The notes under the pieces were generated by a model that was not told the DNA's origin, ran no database searches, and was given only the letters and a program-made list of their open reading frames with translations. Shown in pieces: positions 21,187 through 28,727 of a stretch of 33,775 nt of DNA. Both the position numbers and the translations under genes were made by a program. The DNA lies in NCBI GenBank assembly GCA_021812825.1, contig JAKAMO010000017.1, positions 1-33,775 of the forward strand, written 5' to 3'. The stretch comes from a bacterium. Its GTDB lineage: Bacteria; Elusimicrobiota; Elusimicrobia; Elusimicrobiales; UBA9959. The stretch's first letter is position 1; every line of letters starts with the position of its first letter.

Positions 21187-24008
21187 CCGAGGGCCGCGTC
21201 CTCCATGGCCTTCGCGCAGCGGCCGCAGACCCCGGCGTGCCGGGCGTCGGAGCCGATGTCCTTGCGCCACTGCCAGCAGCGGGGGCACTTGGCGCCGTCG
21301 GCCTTGAAGACCTTCACTTCCAGCTCCGGGGCGGCCCCGTCGAACTCGACGGCGGCGTCGGAAACTATAGCCACCTGAGGCAGTACAGGGAGGGCGGACT
21401 CGAGCAGCGCGCGGGTCTCCGTCTTGGAGGTGCGCAGGACTATGCGCGCCTCGAGGGAGGAGCCGACCTCGCCGGCCTGGCGCTTCTCCTCGATGGCCTT
21501 CGTCACCGCCTCGCGCACGGCCATCAGTTTCTCCCAGCGCTCGAGCAGGGCCTGGTCGGCCCAGGCGGCGGGGAGTTCCTGGAAGTCCGCGAGGAAGATG
21601 CTCTCCTCGAGCGAAGGCTCTATCTCGGCCTTCGCCGTCCGCCACGCCTCCTCGGCGGTGAACGACAGCACCGGGGCTATCAGCTTCGTGACGGTCAGCA
21701 GGATGTCGTGCAGCACGGTCTGGGCGCTGCGGCGCTCCGGCGAGTTCAGGCTGAGCGTGTAGAGCCTGTCCTTCAGCGAGTCCAGGTAGAAGGCCGAGAG
21801 GTCCAGGATGCAGAAGTCGGCCACCGCGCGAATGGCCTGGCGGAACTGGTGGTTCTCGTAATGCTTCCGCGCCGCGGCGGCCATGACGGCCAAGCGCGCG
21901 CGCATGTAGCGGTCGGTCTCCGTCAGTTTGTCGTCGGGCAGGCGGTGCTTGGCCGGCTTGAAGTCGGCGAGATTCCCCAGCAGGTAGCGCAGCGTGTTGC
22001 GGATCTTGCGGTAGGTGTCTATGGGGCCGGAGAGGAGCTTCTCGGAGATCCTCACGTCCTCGGAGTAGTCGCACAGGGCGGCCCACAGGCGCAGGATGTC
22101 CGCGCCGTACTTGGAGACCAGGTCCTGCGGTGAGACGGCGTTGCCGGCCGACTTGTGCATGGCGTAGCCCTTCTCGTCGAGGATCATGCCGTGCGTCAGC
22201 ACGGACCTGTACGGCGGGCGGCCGTTGAGCGCCACCGACGGGATCAGCGAGGTCTGGAACCAGCCGCGGTGCTGGTCCGACCCCTCCAGGTAGAGGTCCG
22301 TGGGCAGGAAGTCCCCGGGGCCCAGCATGCCGTTCTTGACGACGGCGTACCAGCTGACCCCGGAGTCCAGCCAGACGTCCATGATGTCCTTCTCCTTGGC
22401 GAAGGACGCGGCGCCGCAGGAGCACTTCGCGCCGGGCGGCAGCAGCTTCTCCACCGGCTCGGAGAACCAGAAATCGCTGCCCTCGCTGAAGACGCGCTGC
22501 TCCATCCTCTTCAGGAACTCGGAATCCTCGTGCACCTTGCCGCATTCCTTGCAGTAGACCGCGAGTATCGGCGTGCCCCAGTAGCGCTGGCGCGAGAGGC
22601 ACCAGTCGGGACGGGTCTTCAGCATGCCGAGCATGCGCTCGCGGCCGGAGGCGGGCAGCCAGCGCACTTCCTCGGCGGCGGCCTTGATGAGCTTTTCGCG
22701 CAGGCCGTCCAGGTCCACCTTCAGGAACCACTGCTCGGTGGCGCGGAAGATGACCGGATGATGGCAGCGCCAGCAGTGCGGGTAGCTGTGCTCTATCTTC
22801 TTCTGGGCCAGCAGCAGGCCGTCGGTCCTTAGGGTGTCCATCACCTTGTCGTTGGACTCGAAGACGCTCATGCCCTCGAAGATGCCGGCGTCCGCGTTGA
22901 ACCGGCCGTCCTCCTTGACGGGGCAGAAGATGTCGATGCCGTGCTTCTTGCCGGCGTGGAAGTCCTCCTCGCCGTGGCCGGGGGCTATGTGCACTATGCC
23001 GGTGCCGGTGGACATGTCGACGAAGTCGGTGGAGATGACCTGGCGCGCGAAGCGCCTGCTCTCGGGGAGATGCGGCGCGAGGCAGTGGGAATACTTCAGG
23101 CCCACGAGCTTCTCACCGGGTATCAGCGCGCCCTTCTGCGCCTCGAGGCCAGCGGCCTCGAGGAAGCCGTCGGCCAGCTTGTCGGCTACGATCAGGAACT
23201 GCCCGCCGGTCTCCAGCACGCGGTACTGCTCGTCCTTCGCCACGGCGGCGGCCATGTTGGACGGCAGCGTCCAGGGGGTGGTGGTCCAGATGACTATCGA
23301 GGAGCGGTTCTTGCCCACCGCCTCCAGCGCCTCCGGCAGGGTCTGCAGCGGGAAGCGGACGAAGATGGACGGCGAGACCTTCGTCTTGTACTCCACCTCG
23401 GCGTCGGCGAGCGCGGTCTCGCAGGTGACGCACCAGTAGATCGTCTTCTTGTCGCGGTGGATGTGGCCTTTCTCCAGCAGTTCGCGGAAGGCCTTTATCA
23501 CCGTGCCCTCGTAATCGTTGGACATCGTTATGTACGGCTTGTCCCAGCCGCCCAGCACGCCGAGGCGCTTGAACTCCTCGCGCTGTATGTCTATGAAGCG
23601 GGCGGCGAACTCCCGCGCCTTGCGGCGGAAGGCGGGCACGTCGTCGATATGGCGCTTGCCCATCTTCATTTCCTTGAGCAGCGCCTGCTCTATCGGCAGG
23701 CCGTGGCAGTCCCAGCCCGGCACGTAGGGGGTATAGCGCCCCATCATCGCGTGCGACTTGACCACCATGTCCTTGAGGATCTTGTTGAGGGCGTGGCCGA
23801 TGTGGATGTGGCCGTTGGCGTAGGGGGGCCCGTCGTGCAGGACGTACGGGGCGGCGCCGCGGCGCTTCTCCAGCATCTTCCCGTACAGGTCCATCTTGTA
23901 CCAGGATTCCAGGATGCCGGGCTCCTTCCTGGCCAGGTCCCCCTTCATGGAGAACGAGGTCTTAGGCAGGAATACCGTCTTGGAATAGTCCGTGTTCTGC
24001 GTGGTCAT
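21183..24008 (-). CDS. ileS: Isoleucyl-tRNA synthetase
   Basis: 941 residues. HIGH motif at 69-72 (NGHIHIGHALNK), CP1 editing domain with WTTTPWTLPSN (241-251) and GIVHIAPGHGEEDF, signature DVWLDSGVSWYAV, and the C-terminal zinc finger CPRCWQW ... CGRCAKAMED of bacterial-type enzymes. The KMSKS loop reads AMHKS (616-620): the first Lys and first Ser are replaced while the last Lys-Ser is kept. All else is canonical. Ribosome binding site AAAGGACG. First gene of the leftward housekeeping operon, with its own -10. Confidence 0.96.
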   Translation of the reverse strand: MTTQNTDYSKTVFLPKTSFSMKGDLARKEPGILESWYKMDLYGKMLEKRRGAAPYVLHDGPPYANGHIHIGHALNKILKDMVVKSHAMMGRYTPYVPGWDCHGLPIEQALLKEMKMGKRHIDDVPAFRRKAREFAARFIDIQREEFKRLGVLGGWDKPYITMSNDYEGTVIKAFRELLEKGHIHRDKKTIYWCVTCETALADAEVEYKTKVSPSIFVRFPLQTLPEALEAVGKNRSSIVIWTTTPWTLPSNMAAAVAKDEQYRVLETGGQFLIVADKLADGFLEAAGLEAQKGALIPGEKLVGLKYSHCLAPHLPESRRFARQVISTDFVDMSTGTGIVHIAPGHGEEDFHAGKKHGIDIFCPVKEDGRFNADAGIFEGMSVFESNDKVMDTLRTDGLLLAQKKIEHSYPHCWRCHHPVIFRATEQWFLKVDLDGLREKLIKAAAEEVRWLPASGRERMLGMLKTRPDWCLSRQRYWGTPILAVYCKECGKVHEDSEFLKRMEQRVFSEGSDFWFSEPVEKLLPPGAKCSCGAASFAKEKDIMDVWLDSGVSWYAVVKNGMLGPGDFLPTDLYLEGSDQHRGWFQTSLIPSVALNGRPPYRSVLTHGMILDEKGYAMHKSAGNAVSPQDLVSKYGADILRLWAALCDYSEDVRISEKLLSGPIDTYRKIRNTLRYLLGNLADFKPAKHRLPDDKLTETDRYMRARLAVMAAAARKHYENHQFRQAIRAVADFCILDLSAFYLDSLKDRLYTLSLNSPERRSAQTVLHDILLTVTKLIAPVLSFTAEEAWRTAKAEIEPSLEESIFLADFQELPAAWADQALLERWEKLMAVREAVTKAIEEKRQAGEVGSSLEARIVLRTSKTETRALLESALPVLPQVAIVSDAAVEFDGAAPELEVKVFKADGAKCPRCWQWRKDIGSDARHAGVCGRCAKAMEDAALG

Positions 24009-24039
24009 CGTATGTCGTCCTTTATAAAAACTATTTTTA

Positions 24040-24045
24040 ATTATA
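24040..24045 (-). promoter_or_regulatory. -10 element of the ileS operon
   Basis: Minus strand TATAAT preceded by TTTTTG; no clear -35. Leaves a leader of about 25 nt with a ribosome binding site. Upstream is a GCGGGG-ATA-CCCCGC dyad (24054-24068) and then the REP copy of the transposase element. Confidence 0.5.
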
Positions 24046-24077
24046 CAAAAATAGCGGGGATACCCCGCCCCCAGCCC

Positions 24078-24108
24078 CCCGTAAAAGGTACCAGGTACCT
24101 TTTACGGG
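24078..24108. repeat. REP palindrome copy 3 (KpnI-type), extended
   Basis: The same core as the other copies with extra pairing: CCCGTAAAAGGTACC and GGTACCTTTTACGGG around a central A, 31 bp in all and perfect. It ends 10 nt before the transposase's extended -10 and may influence its transcription. Confidence 0.9.
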
Positions 24109-24117
24109 TATTTTTTG

Positions 24118-24126
24118 TGGTACAAT
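24118..24126 (+). promoter_or_regulatory. Extended -10 promoter of the transposase, predicted leaderless
   Basis: TGGTACAAT ending 7 nt before the ATG at 24134; no ribosome binding site. Confidence 0.5.
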
Positions 24127-24133
24127 TTTCGCT

Positions 24134-24775
24134 ATGCCAAGAGGCCAGAGGATCTTTTTCGAGAACGCCCATTATCACATAATGGACCGCGGCAACGACC
24201 GTGGGACGATCTTTTCGGACCGTGGGGACAGGGAATACTATTTAGGGTTATTGGCGGATCTCAAGAAGGACTTCGGGGTGTTGCTGCCGGCTTACTCCCT
24301 GATGACGAACCACGTCCACCTCTACATTGTCACCCCCCGCGCGAACCTCGCCGAAGCGATGCACGCTCTCAACAAGGGGTATTCGCAGTATTTCAACAGG
24401 AAGCACGCCAAACATGGCCACCTGTTCGGCGACCGCTACAAGTACAAGGTCATACAGAGCGACATCTATTCATTAGCGCTGGCGCGATACATTCACCTCA
24501 ACCCGGTGAAGGCTGGGCTTGCGACAAAGGCAGAAGACTACGAATGGTCCAGCGCCGCGCAATATCTGGACAGAAAATCCGGACTTGCAGATCCGGGAAT
24601 CGTACTGGACCCGCTTTCCGAACGGCGCGAGGACGCTATTGCTATATATATAGCGTTCATGTCCGAACCGCCTGAAAGACTGACGAAGAAGTTCTGGGGG
24701 AACTTCGACAAGCAGCGCAACATGGTCCTTGGCGACCCGGAATTCAAGAAGATCCACTCCCCCCACGGAGATTAA
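24134..24775 (+). CDS. REP-associated tyrosine transposase (RAYT, IS200/Y1 type)
   Basis: 213 residues. The HUH nuclease motif is His60-Val-His62 in SLMTNHVHLYIV; the nucleophile is Tyr83 or Tyr86 in KGYSQYFNRKH; HLFGDRYKYKVI and LARYIHLNPVKAGLA complete the Y1 transposase signature. Opening YHIMDRGNDRGTIF is typical of the RAYT group. Such enzymes cut single-stranded DNA at REP hairpins. The stop codon TAA runs into the A-run of the right-hand palindrome, so gene and repeat are fused. All catalytic parts are intact. Confidence 0.9.
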   Translation: MPRGQRIFFENAHYHIMDRGNDRGTIFSDRGDREYYLGLLADLKKDFGVLLPAYSLMTNHVHLYIVTPRANLAEAMHALNKGYSQYFNRKHAKHGHLFGDRYKYKVIQSDIYSLALARYIHLNPVKAGLATKAEDYEWSSAAQYLDRKSGLADPGIVLDPLSERREDAIAIYIAFMSEPPERLTKKFWGNFDKQRNMVLGDPEFKKIHSPHGD

Positions 24776-24795
24776 AAAGGTACCTGGTACCTTTT
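24775..24795. repeat. REP palindrome copy 4 (KpnI-type)
   Basis: Arms AAAAGGTACC and GGTACCTTTT around a central T. Its first base is the last base of the transposase stop codon. Confidence 0.9.
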
Positions 24796-24819
24796 CAGGC
24801 GTGTTAAGGGTATTTAGCT

Positions 24820-24840
24820 AAAAGGTACCTGGTACCTTTT
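24820..24840. repeat. REP palindrome copy 5 (KpnI-type)
   Basis: Arms AAAAGGTACC and GGTACCTTTT around a central T, 24 nt past copy 4 and in the same orientation. Confidence 0.9.
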
Positions 24841-24858
24841 GGGGTAACTGGCGGCAGC

Positions 24859-24883
24859 GACCCCGCGGGGTCACTCTTTTTTT
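24859..24883 (+). terminator. Possible terminator of the transposase transcript
   Basis: GACCCCGCGGGGTC is a perfect 14-bp palindrome followed after 4 nt by seven T's (24877-24883). It overlaps the last codons of motB on the other strand. A self-complementary core with no natural loop and the short gap before the T's make it imperfect. Confidence 0.4.
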
Positions 24884-25563
24884 ATGATGGAGATCTCGAT
24901 GCGGCGGTTCTTCGCGCGGCCGTCGGCAGCGGAATTGTCGGCGATCGGCCGGTTATCGCCGTAGCCTATGCCGGCGAGCTGTTTCGACGGGATGCCCTGT
25001 CCTTCCATGAACCGCAGCACGCCGTAGGCGCGGGCCATCGAAAGCTCCCAGTTGGTGGAATATCTGCCCCTTCTTATCGGCACGTTGTCGGTGTGCCCCT
25101 CGATGACGATGTCGTTGGGGACCTTCTTCAGCTCTTCGGCTATCGGAGCCAGCACCTGCCTGGCATGCTCCTTAAGGTCGGCGTCGCCGGAGGCGAAAAG
25201 CACGCCTTCCGGCAGCACCAGCTTCATCTTGTGCTCGTTGGATTGTATCTGCACCAGATCGGCCATGTCGTCCGTTCCCATGGTCTTCTTGAGATTATCC
25301 TCCACCTGGGACTCCTGCTCCTGGGCCTTGGCCCGCTCTATCCGCTGAGAGTCCTCCTTCCCCCCGAACGCCTTTTGAATGTTCCCCAGGGATTCCTCAT
25401 ACTTGCGGCTCTTGGTCTTGTCCGTCCTCGCTATCGAAAAGGAAAAAAGGACGAGGAAGAATATCATCAGATAGCTCATCAGGTCGCCGTAGGTGACGGC
25501 CCACAGCGCCCCTTTGTTGAGCTGGTTCTCCACCTCGTCGCGTCTCTGCCTGTATACCGCCAT
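24871..25563 (-). CDS. motB: MotB-like stator subunit with OmpA peptidoglycan-binding domain
   Basis: 230 residues. Short cytoplasmic N-terminus, then the single membrane helix WAVTYGDLMSYLMIFFLVLF (21-40) with the proton-carrying Asp27, a charged periplasmic linker, and an OmpA/MotB C-terminal domain (VIEGHTDNVPIRRGRYSTNW, ... RAYGVLRFMEGQGI ..., NRRIEISI) that anchors the stator to peptidoglycan. Ribosome binding site AAGGAGAG. It is last in a run with motA and a FliF-FliG fusion, so it belongs to that machine rather than being a stand-alone OmpA protein. Which ion is used cannot be read safely. Confidence 0.85.
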   Translation of the reverse strand: MAVYRQRRDEVENQLNKGALWAVTYGDLMSYLMIFFLVLFSFSIARTDKTKSRKYEESLGNIQKAFGGKEDSQRIERAKAQEQESQVEDNLKKTMGTDDMADLVQIQSNEHKMKLVLPEGVLFASGDADLKEHARQVLAPIAEELKKVPNDIVIEGHTDNVPIRRGRYSTNWELSMARAYGVLRFMEGQGIPSKQLAGIGYGDNRPIADNSAADGRAKNRRIEISIIKKE

Positions 25564-25646
25564 GTAGAACTCTCCTTACCCCGCGTTAGCGCGCTGCCCC
25601 TGCATCAGAGCTCCAGGGCCGCCGCCCGGACGGCCTGGCCGCATGA

Positions 25647-27164
25647 TCATTTTTCTCCGTTCTCATGCCTCAGCCTGGCAAGATCGGACACCAGCTGGGC
25701 TTTTTTTTCGGAGATGATCGCGGCTTTTACCTCCAGCTGTTTCACCAGCCTGGCGGCGAACTCTACGTTCTTGCGCACTATCGCGCCGGAAACCCCGAGC
25801 AGCACCTCGAGATTGACACCCTTCAGCGCTTTCATCATGCCGTTGAGTTCCAACGCCAGCCCGGAGATAGCGGACTCCACGGCGGAGACCGCCGATGCGG
25901 CGTCGGATATCGCGGCCCGCCCGGAGGCGGAAGCCTTGAAGACGTTCATGGTCTCCTGCAGCTGCCCGGAAACGGAGGAGCGCAGCCGGGACTCGATCTC
26001 TCCCAGCCCGCGGGAGACCCGCTCGTCAGCGGCTTCGCCCGCCCTTGCTATGTCTCCGGAGAGCTTTTTCGCGCCCTCAGTCATCTCGCCGGAGAGCTTC
26101 TCCGCGCCCTCCTTGATGTCGCCGGAGAGCTTCTCCGCGGCGCCCAGGAATTCCCGCTGGACCTCGGAAACGCCCTGAAGCTGCGCGAGGATGGTCCTTG
26201 TGGCGGTATCGAGCCTTTCCCGGCCCTCCAGAGCGGCGGCGTCCACATGCTTCACGAGGCCTCCGGCCCGCTCCATGGCGTCGTCTATCGTCCTCCGCAG
26301 CTCGTCCCGGACATCGGTCACCATCTCCTCCAGCCGTTCCTTGCCGGCGAAGGCGCTTATCCCCATCTCCTCGATCTTGGAGGACAGCGACTTCAGCCTG
26401 GAATCCACCGCGGCGGAAAGCTCTCCGATCCGGGATTCCAGCGCGCGGACCTGCCTGGGCGCGGAGGCGGCCTCGGCAGCCACGCTCTTCAAAGCCTCCT
26501 CCATGGCCCGGAACCTCCCGGCCAGGGCCTCTTGCGCCGCGCCATGCGCCCGCAGCTTCTCCTGCAGTCTGGCATCCAGCACCTTAACCACCGCAGCGGC
26601 GATCTCCTCTGCCGAGACCTGCGGCGCCGGGGGAGGAGGCGGCTCCGGCGGCTTTTTGGAGGCCGCCGCGTACGCCTCCACCAGGCGTTTCTCCATCTCC
26701 TCCACCCTGGACCAGGCCTTCTGCAGCTGGTCATGCATCTGGCGGTCCAGCTCGGAGTACTTCTGCTGCTCCCTCACGACCTTCAGCAGTTCCTCTATCT
26801 CGCGCCTGGCGCCGGCCTTGGATTCCTCGATGTTCTTGGACTGGGCCGCACCCGCCAGCAGGAATTTCTCATGGAACTCCTTCAGCCGCGCCTCCATCTC
26901 AGAGATCTTGGACAGCACGGCAGGCGTCACCGGCGAAGGAGGCATGGCGGGAGGCGGGACCTGCGCGGAAAGCTTCTTCTCCAGCTGCCCGACGATATTG
27001 CGCTCCAGCGCTTCCATCTTCCGGTTAAGCGCGCTCAGCTGCTCGTCGGGGACCGCCGCCCTCGCCGGAGATGGGGGCGGGGCCGCTGGCGTCGGCTGCA
27101 GGGACTGATGGTCCTCGGAATGGAATAATCCGGAGAATAAAGAGCTTTTCTTAGTCGGTTCCAT
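25647..27164 (-). CDS. Long coiled-coil protein in the motor cluster, function unknown
   Basis: 505 residues, no signal peptide or membrane helix, hence cytoplasmic. A Pro-rich N-terminus (about 20-40), helical segments broken by Pro runs (near 70-80 and 170-185), then continuous predicted coiled coil to the C-terminus. Three tandem 11-residue repeats of the type AEKLSGDIKEG occur around residues 335-370, a hendecad pattern of right-handed coiled coils. The last about 60 residues (KNVEFAARLVKQLEVKAAII) look compact. Starts 11 nt past the fliF-fliG stop with ribosome binding site GGGAGG; an earlier TTG in frame overlaps that stop and is less likely. Placed between rotor-like and stator-like genes, it may link the FliG part to another structure; I do not recognise a family. 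Confidence 0.7.
   Translation of the reverse strand: MEPTKKSSLFSGLFHSEDHQSLQPTPAAPPPSPARAAVPDEQLSALNRKMEALERNIVGQLEKKLSAQVPPPAMPPSPVTPAVLSKISEMEARLKEFHEKFLLAGAAQSKNIEESKAGARREIEELLKVVREQQKYSELDRQMHDQLQKAWSRVEEMEKRLVEAYAAASKKPPEPPPPPAPQVSAEEIAAAVVKVLDARLQEKLRAHGAAQEALAGRFRAMEEALKSVAAEAASAPRQVRALESRIGELSAAVDSRLKSLSSKIEEMGISAFAGKERLEEMVTDVRDELRRTIDDAMERAGGLVKHVDAAALEGRERLDTATRTILAQLQGVSEVQREFLGAAEKLSGDIKEGAEKLSGEMTEGAKKLSGDIARAGEAADERVSRGLGEIESRLRSSVSGQLQETMNVFKASASGRAAISDAASAVSAVESAISGLALELNGMMKALKGVNLEVLLGVSGAIVRKNVEFAARLVKQLEVKAAIISEKKAQLVSDLARLRHENGEK
26056..26154. repeat. Three tandem 33-bp repeats inside the coiled-coil gene
   Basis: Units begin at 26056, 26089 and 26122, each starting CCGGAGAGCTT and encoding the 11-residue unit. 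Units two and three are almost identical in DNA, pointing to recent duplication. Confidence 0.75.
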
Positions 27165-27175
27165 ATCGCCTCCCG

Positions 27176-28702
27176 TCAAGCGCCGGCCTGCTCATTGGCT
27201 ATCATGGTCCCGGCCGCGGCGGCAGGATCGGCTATCCTCCCGTCCCTTATCAGCGCGGCGGCCGTCGCCAGTATCCGTTCCAGCGCTTCCTCCACTTTCT
27301 CCCTGGACGGCACCCCGTAGCTCATGCTCTGCTCTATCATCTGCCAGGTCTTGTCGGCCATCTGGGCCTTTATCTTCTGCCTTACCTCATCCGGGAGCTC
27401 GAAAAGGGCGGTGGCCCATTCTTCCGGCTTCACGGTGGTGGCCATCAGTGAAAGCCCCTTCTCGTCGAGGAACGCCAGGTCCTCCGGCATGAGGAGGCGT
27501 CGCCGCACTTCCGCCGCCAACTCAGGATGCTTCTTGCGGAGTTCCTCCAGCATCCCCTTCTTCGCGCGCAGATCTATGGCGGAGATGGCCTCCATCGCGC
27601 CGTCCAGACCGCCCACCGCCCCGCTGAGGCGGCGCTCCAGCTCCTCTTTGAGCGTGCCGATTATCTCCGGCTCCACGAAACGTATCTTGGCCATGTTTAT
27701 GACGACGTCGGACGAGAACTCAGGGGGGAGCGCCTTCAGGAACTCGGCCCGCACCTCCTGCGCCAGATGGGCCGCCACCAGGGCCACGTTGGCGGGGTCC
27801 TCCGTTACCATCATGTTCACTAGGAACGGCACCTGGGAAGGCCGGATATCGAACAGCACCCTCCCGCTTTCCTCCGGCTCCTCTTTTCCCGGTCCCGTCA
27901 GCTGCGGCTTATCCGGAGAAGCGCCGGCGGCCGACGCCTCGATGCCTCCCGGGGCCGCCCCCTTGCCCAGGTCCATAGTTATCTGGTGACTCTGCTGGAC
28001 CTTGGCCATCGTGCTCATCGCTCCGGCCAGCTTGAGGAAACCGACGGCCACGACTATCATGCCTATTATCCCCATCACCGCCAGCAGCACGTACTTCAGG
28101 ACCATGCTTATCGCTTCGGGGGTGTACCAGATGGTCCTCCAGAGCGGGGCGAACGGCGCCTTTATCACGGAGAGCTGGTCCCCCCGCTTAGGGTCCAGCA
28201 TCAGCACCTCGGAGACCACGCGGCGTATATTCTCCGCGTCCAGTTCCGGCACGTCCCGGTTCACTATGATGCTGACGTTCATCCTTTTTACGAAGGCCGA
28301 CGGATAGAGCATCTGCCTGTTATATGACTTGTTCTCCGTCCCGCCGGCGGCGAACGACGGGAAACCGGGCATCAGGTAATCCCCTGACTGCGCGTCGCCG
28401 CCGGCCGCCTGCCACTTGAAAGGGTTGCCCTTGTCCTGCTCCAGCTGCGAGCTGACCTCGACCTTTTCGGTGCGGCTGAAGTCCATCACGGTCTCCAGTA
28501 TCACCTTGGCCTGGTTCGGCCCCAGCAGCCTCACGAGCACGTCGTCGGCTTTCTGTTCCAGCGTCTTCTCGTACTTGGCCTTATCCTCGAAGGGCAGCGA
28601 CTGCGCCGTACAGCGCGGCGCGGTCAGCGGGACCAGCGCTGAGGCCAGCGTCAGGACGACGCGGAAGTCCGGCCATGAATTTATCTTCCTCGGTTTCTCC
28701 AT
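27176..28702 (-). CDS. FliF-FliG fusion, minimal rotor-like protein
   Basis: 508 residues. N-terminal signal or membrane helix (about 13-34), then a periplasmic part like the C-terminal end of FliF: YEKTLEQKADDVLVRLLGPN (44-63), VMDFSRTEKVEV, and MNVSIIVNRDVPEL (141-154) before a second membrane helix (about 200-225). After a linker, residues 281-490 match the FliG middle and C domains: FDIRPSQVPFLVNMM, LPPEFSSDVVINMAKI, RKKHPELAAEVRRRLLMPED, then the C-terminal region to LIRDGRI. Missing are FliF ring-building motifs 1-2 and the FliG N domain, which normally binds FliF and is not needed in a fusion. In the torque helix (QMADKTWQMIEQSM) the charges are only partly kept. Start ATG 28702 follows AAAGGTGG; GTG at 28711 is possible. 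Strong family match for both halves; function inferred. Confidence 0.78.
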   Translation of the reverse strand: MEKPRKINSWPDFRVVLTLASALVPLTAPRCTAQSLPFEDKAKYEKTLEQKADDVLVRLLGPNQAKVILETVMDFSRTEKVEVSSQLEQDKGNPFKWQAAGGDAQSGDYLMPGFPSFAAGGTENKSYNRQMLYPSAFVKRMNVSIIVNRDVPELDAENIRRVVSEVLMLDPKRGDQLSVIKAPFAPLWRTIWYTPEAISMVLKYVLLAVMGIIGMIVVAVGFLKLAGAMSTMAKVQQSHQITMDLGKGAAPGGIEASAAGASPDKPQLTGPGKEEPEESGRVLFDIRPSQVPFLVNMMVTEDPANVALVAAHLAQEVRAEFLKALPPEFSSDVVINMAKIRFVEPEIIGTLKEELERRLSGAVGGLDGAMEAISAIDLRAKKGMLEELRKKHPELAAEVRRRLLMPEDLAFLDEKGLSLMATTVKPEEWATALFELPDEVRQKIKAQMADKTWQMIEQSMSYGVPSREKVEEALERILATAAALIRDGRIADPAAAAGTMIANEQAGA

Positions 28703-28727
28703 ATTGTCCACCTTTGGCGCCTTCCGG

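Larger units (their letters stand above)
24078..24840 (+). mobile_element. REP-associated transposase unit (REPtron-like)
   Basis: One REP palindrome to the left of the transposase gene and two to the right. By the central base the left copy reads CCAGG and both right copies CCTGG, so the flanks are in opposite orientation, as in described REPtrons. The other two window copies (14004, 14040) have the left-hand orientation. I see no target-site duplication. Inference: domesticated or low-activity element that spreads palindromes rather than itself. Confidence 0.7.

Noticed and set aside
21187..22731. Upstream extension of the lspA frame
   Set aside because: It is Arg/Gly/Pro-rich and lies inside ileS; lspA starts at the ATGA overlap at 21186.
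24054..24068. GCGGGG-ATA-CCCCGC dyad as a terminator
   Set aside because: No T-run on either side at the right distance and it lies upstream of both divergent genes; at most a regulatory hairpin.
25576..25644. 22-codon frame between the coiled-coil gene and motB
   Set aside because: Pro/Gly-rich, no ribosome binding site of note, and explained by a GC-rich spacer.
26056..26154. Tandem repeats as a CRISPR array
   Set aside because: The repeats are contiguous, have no spacers and keep the coding frame in 11-residue units.
28703..28711. GTG start three codons before the chosen fliF-fliG start
   Set aside because: Possible, but the ATG has AAAGGTGG at a good distance; the difference does not affect any domain.
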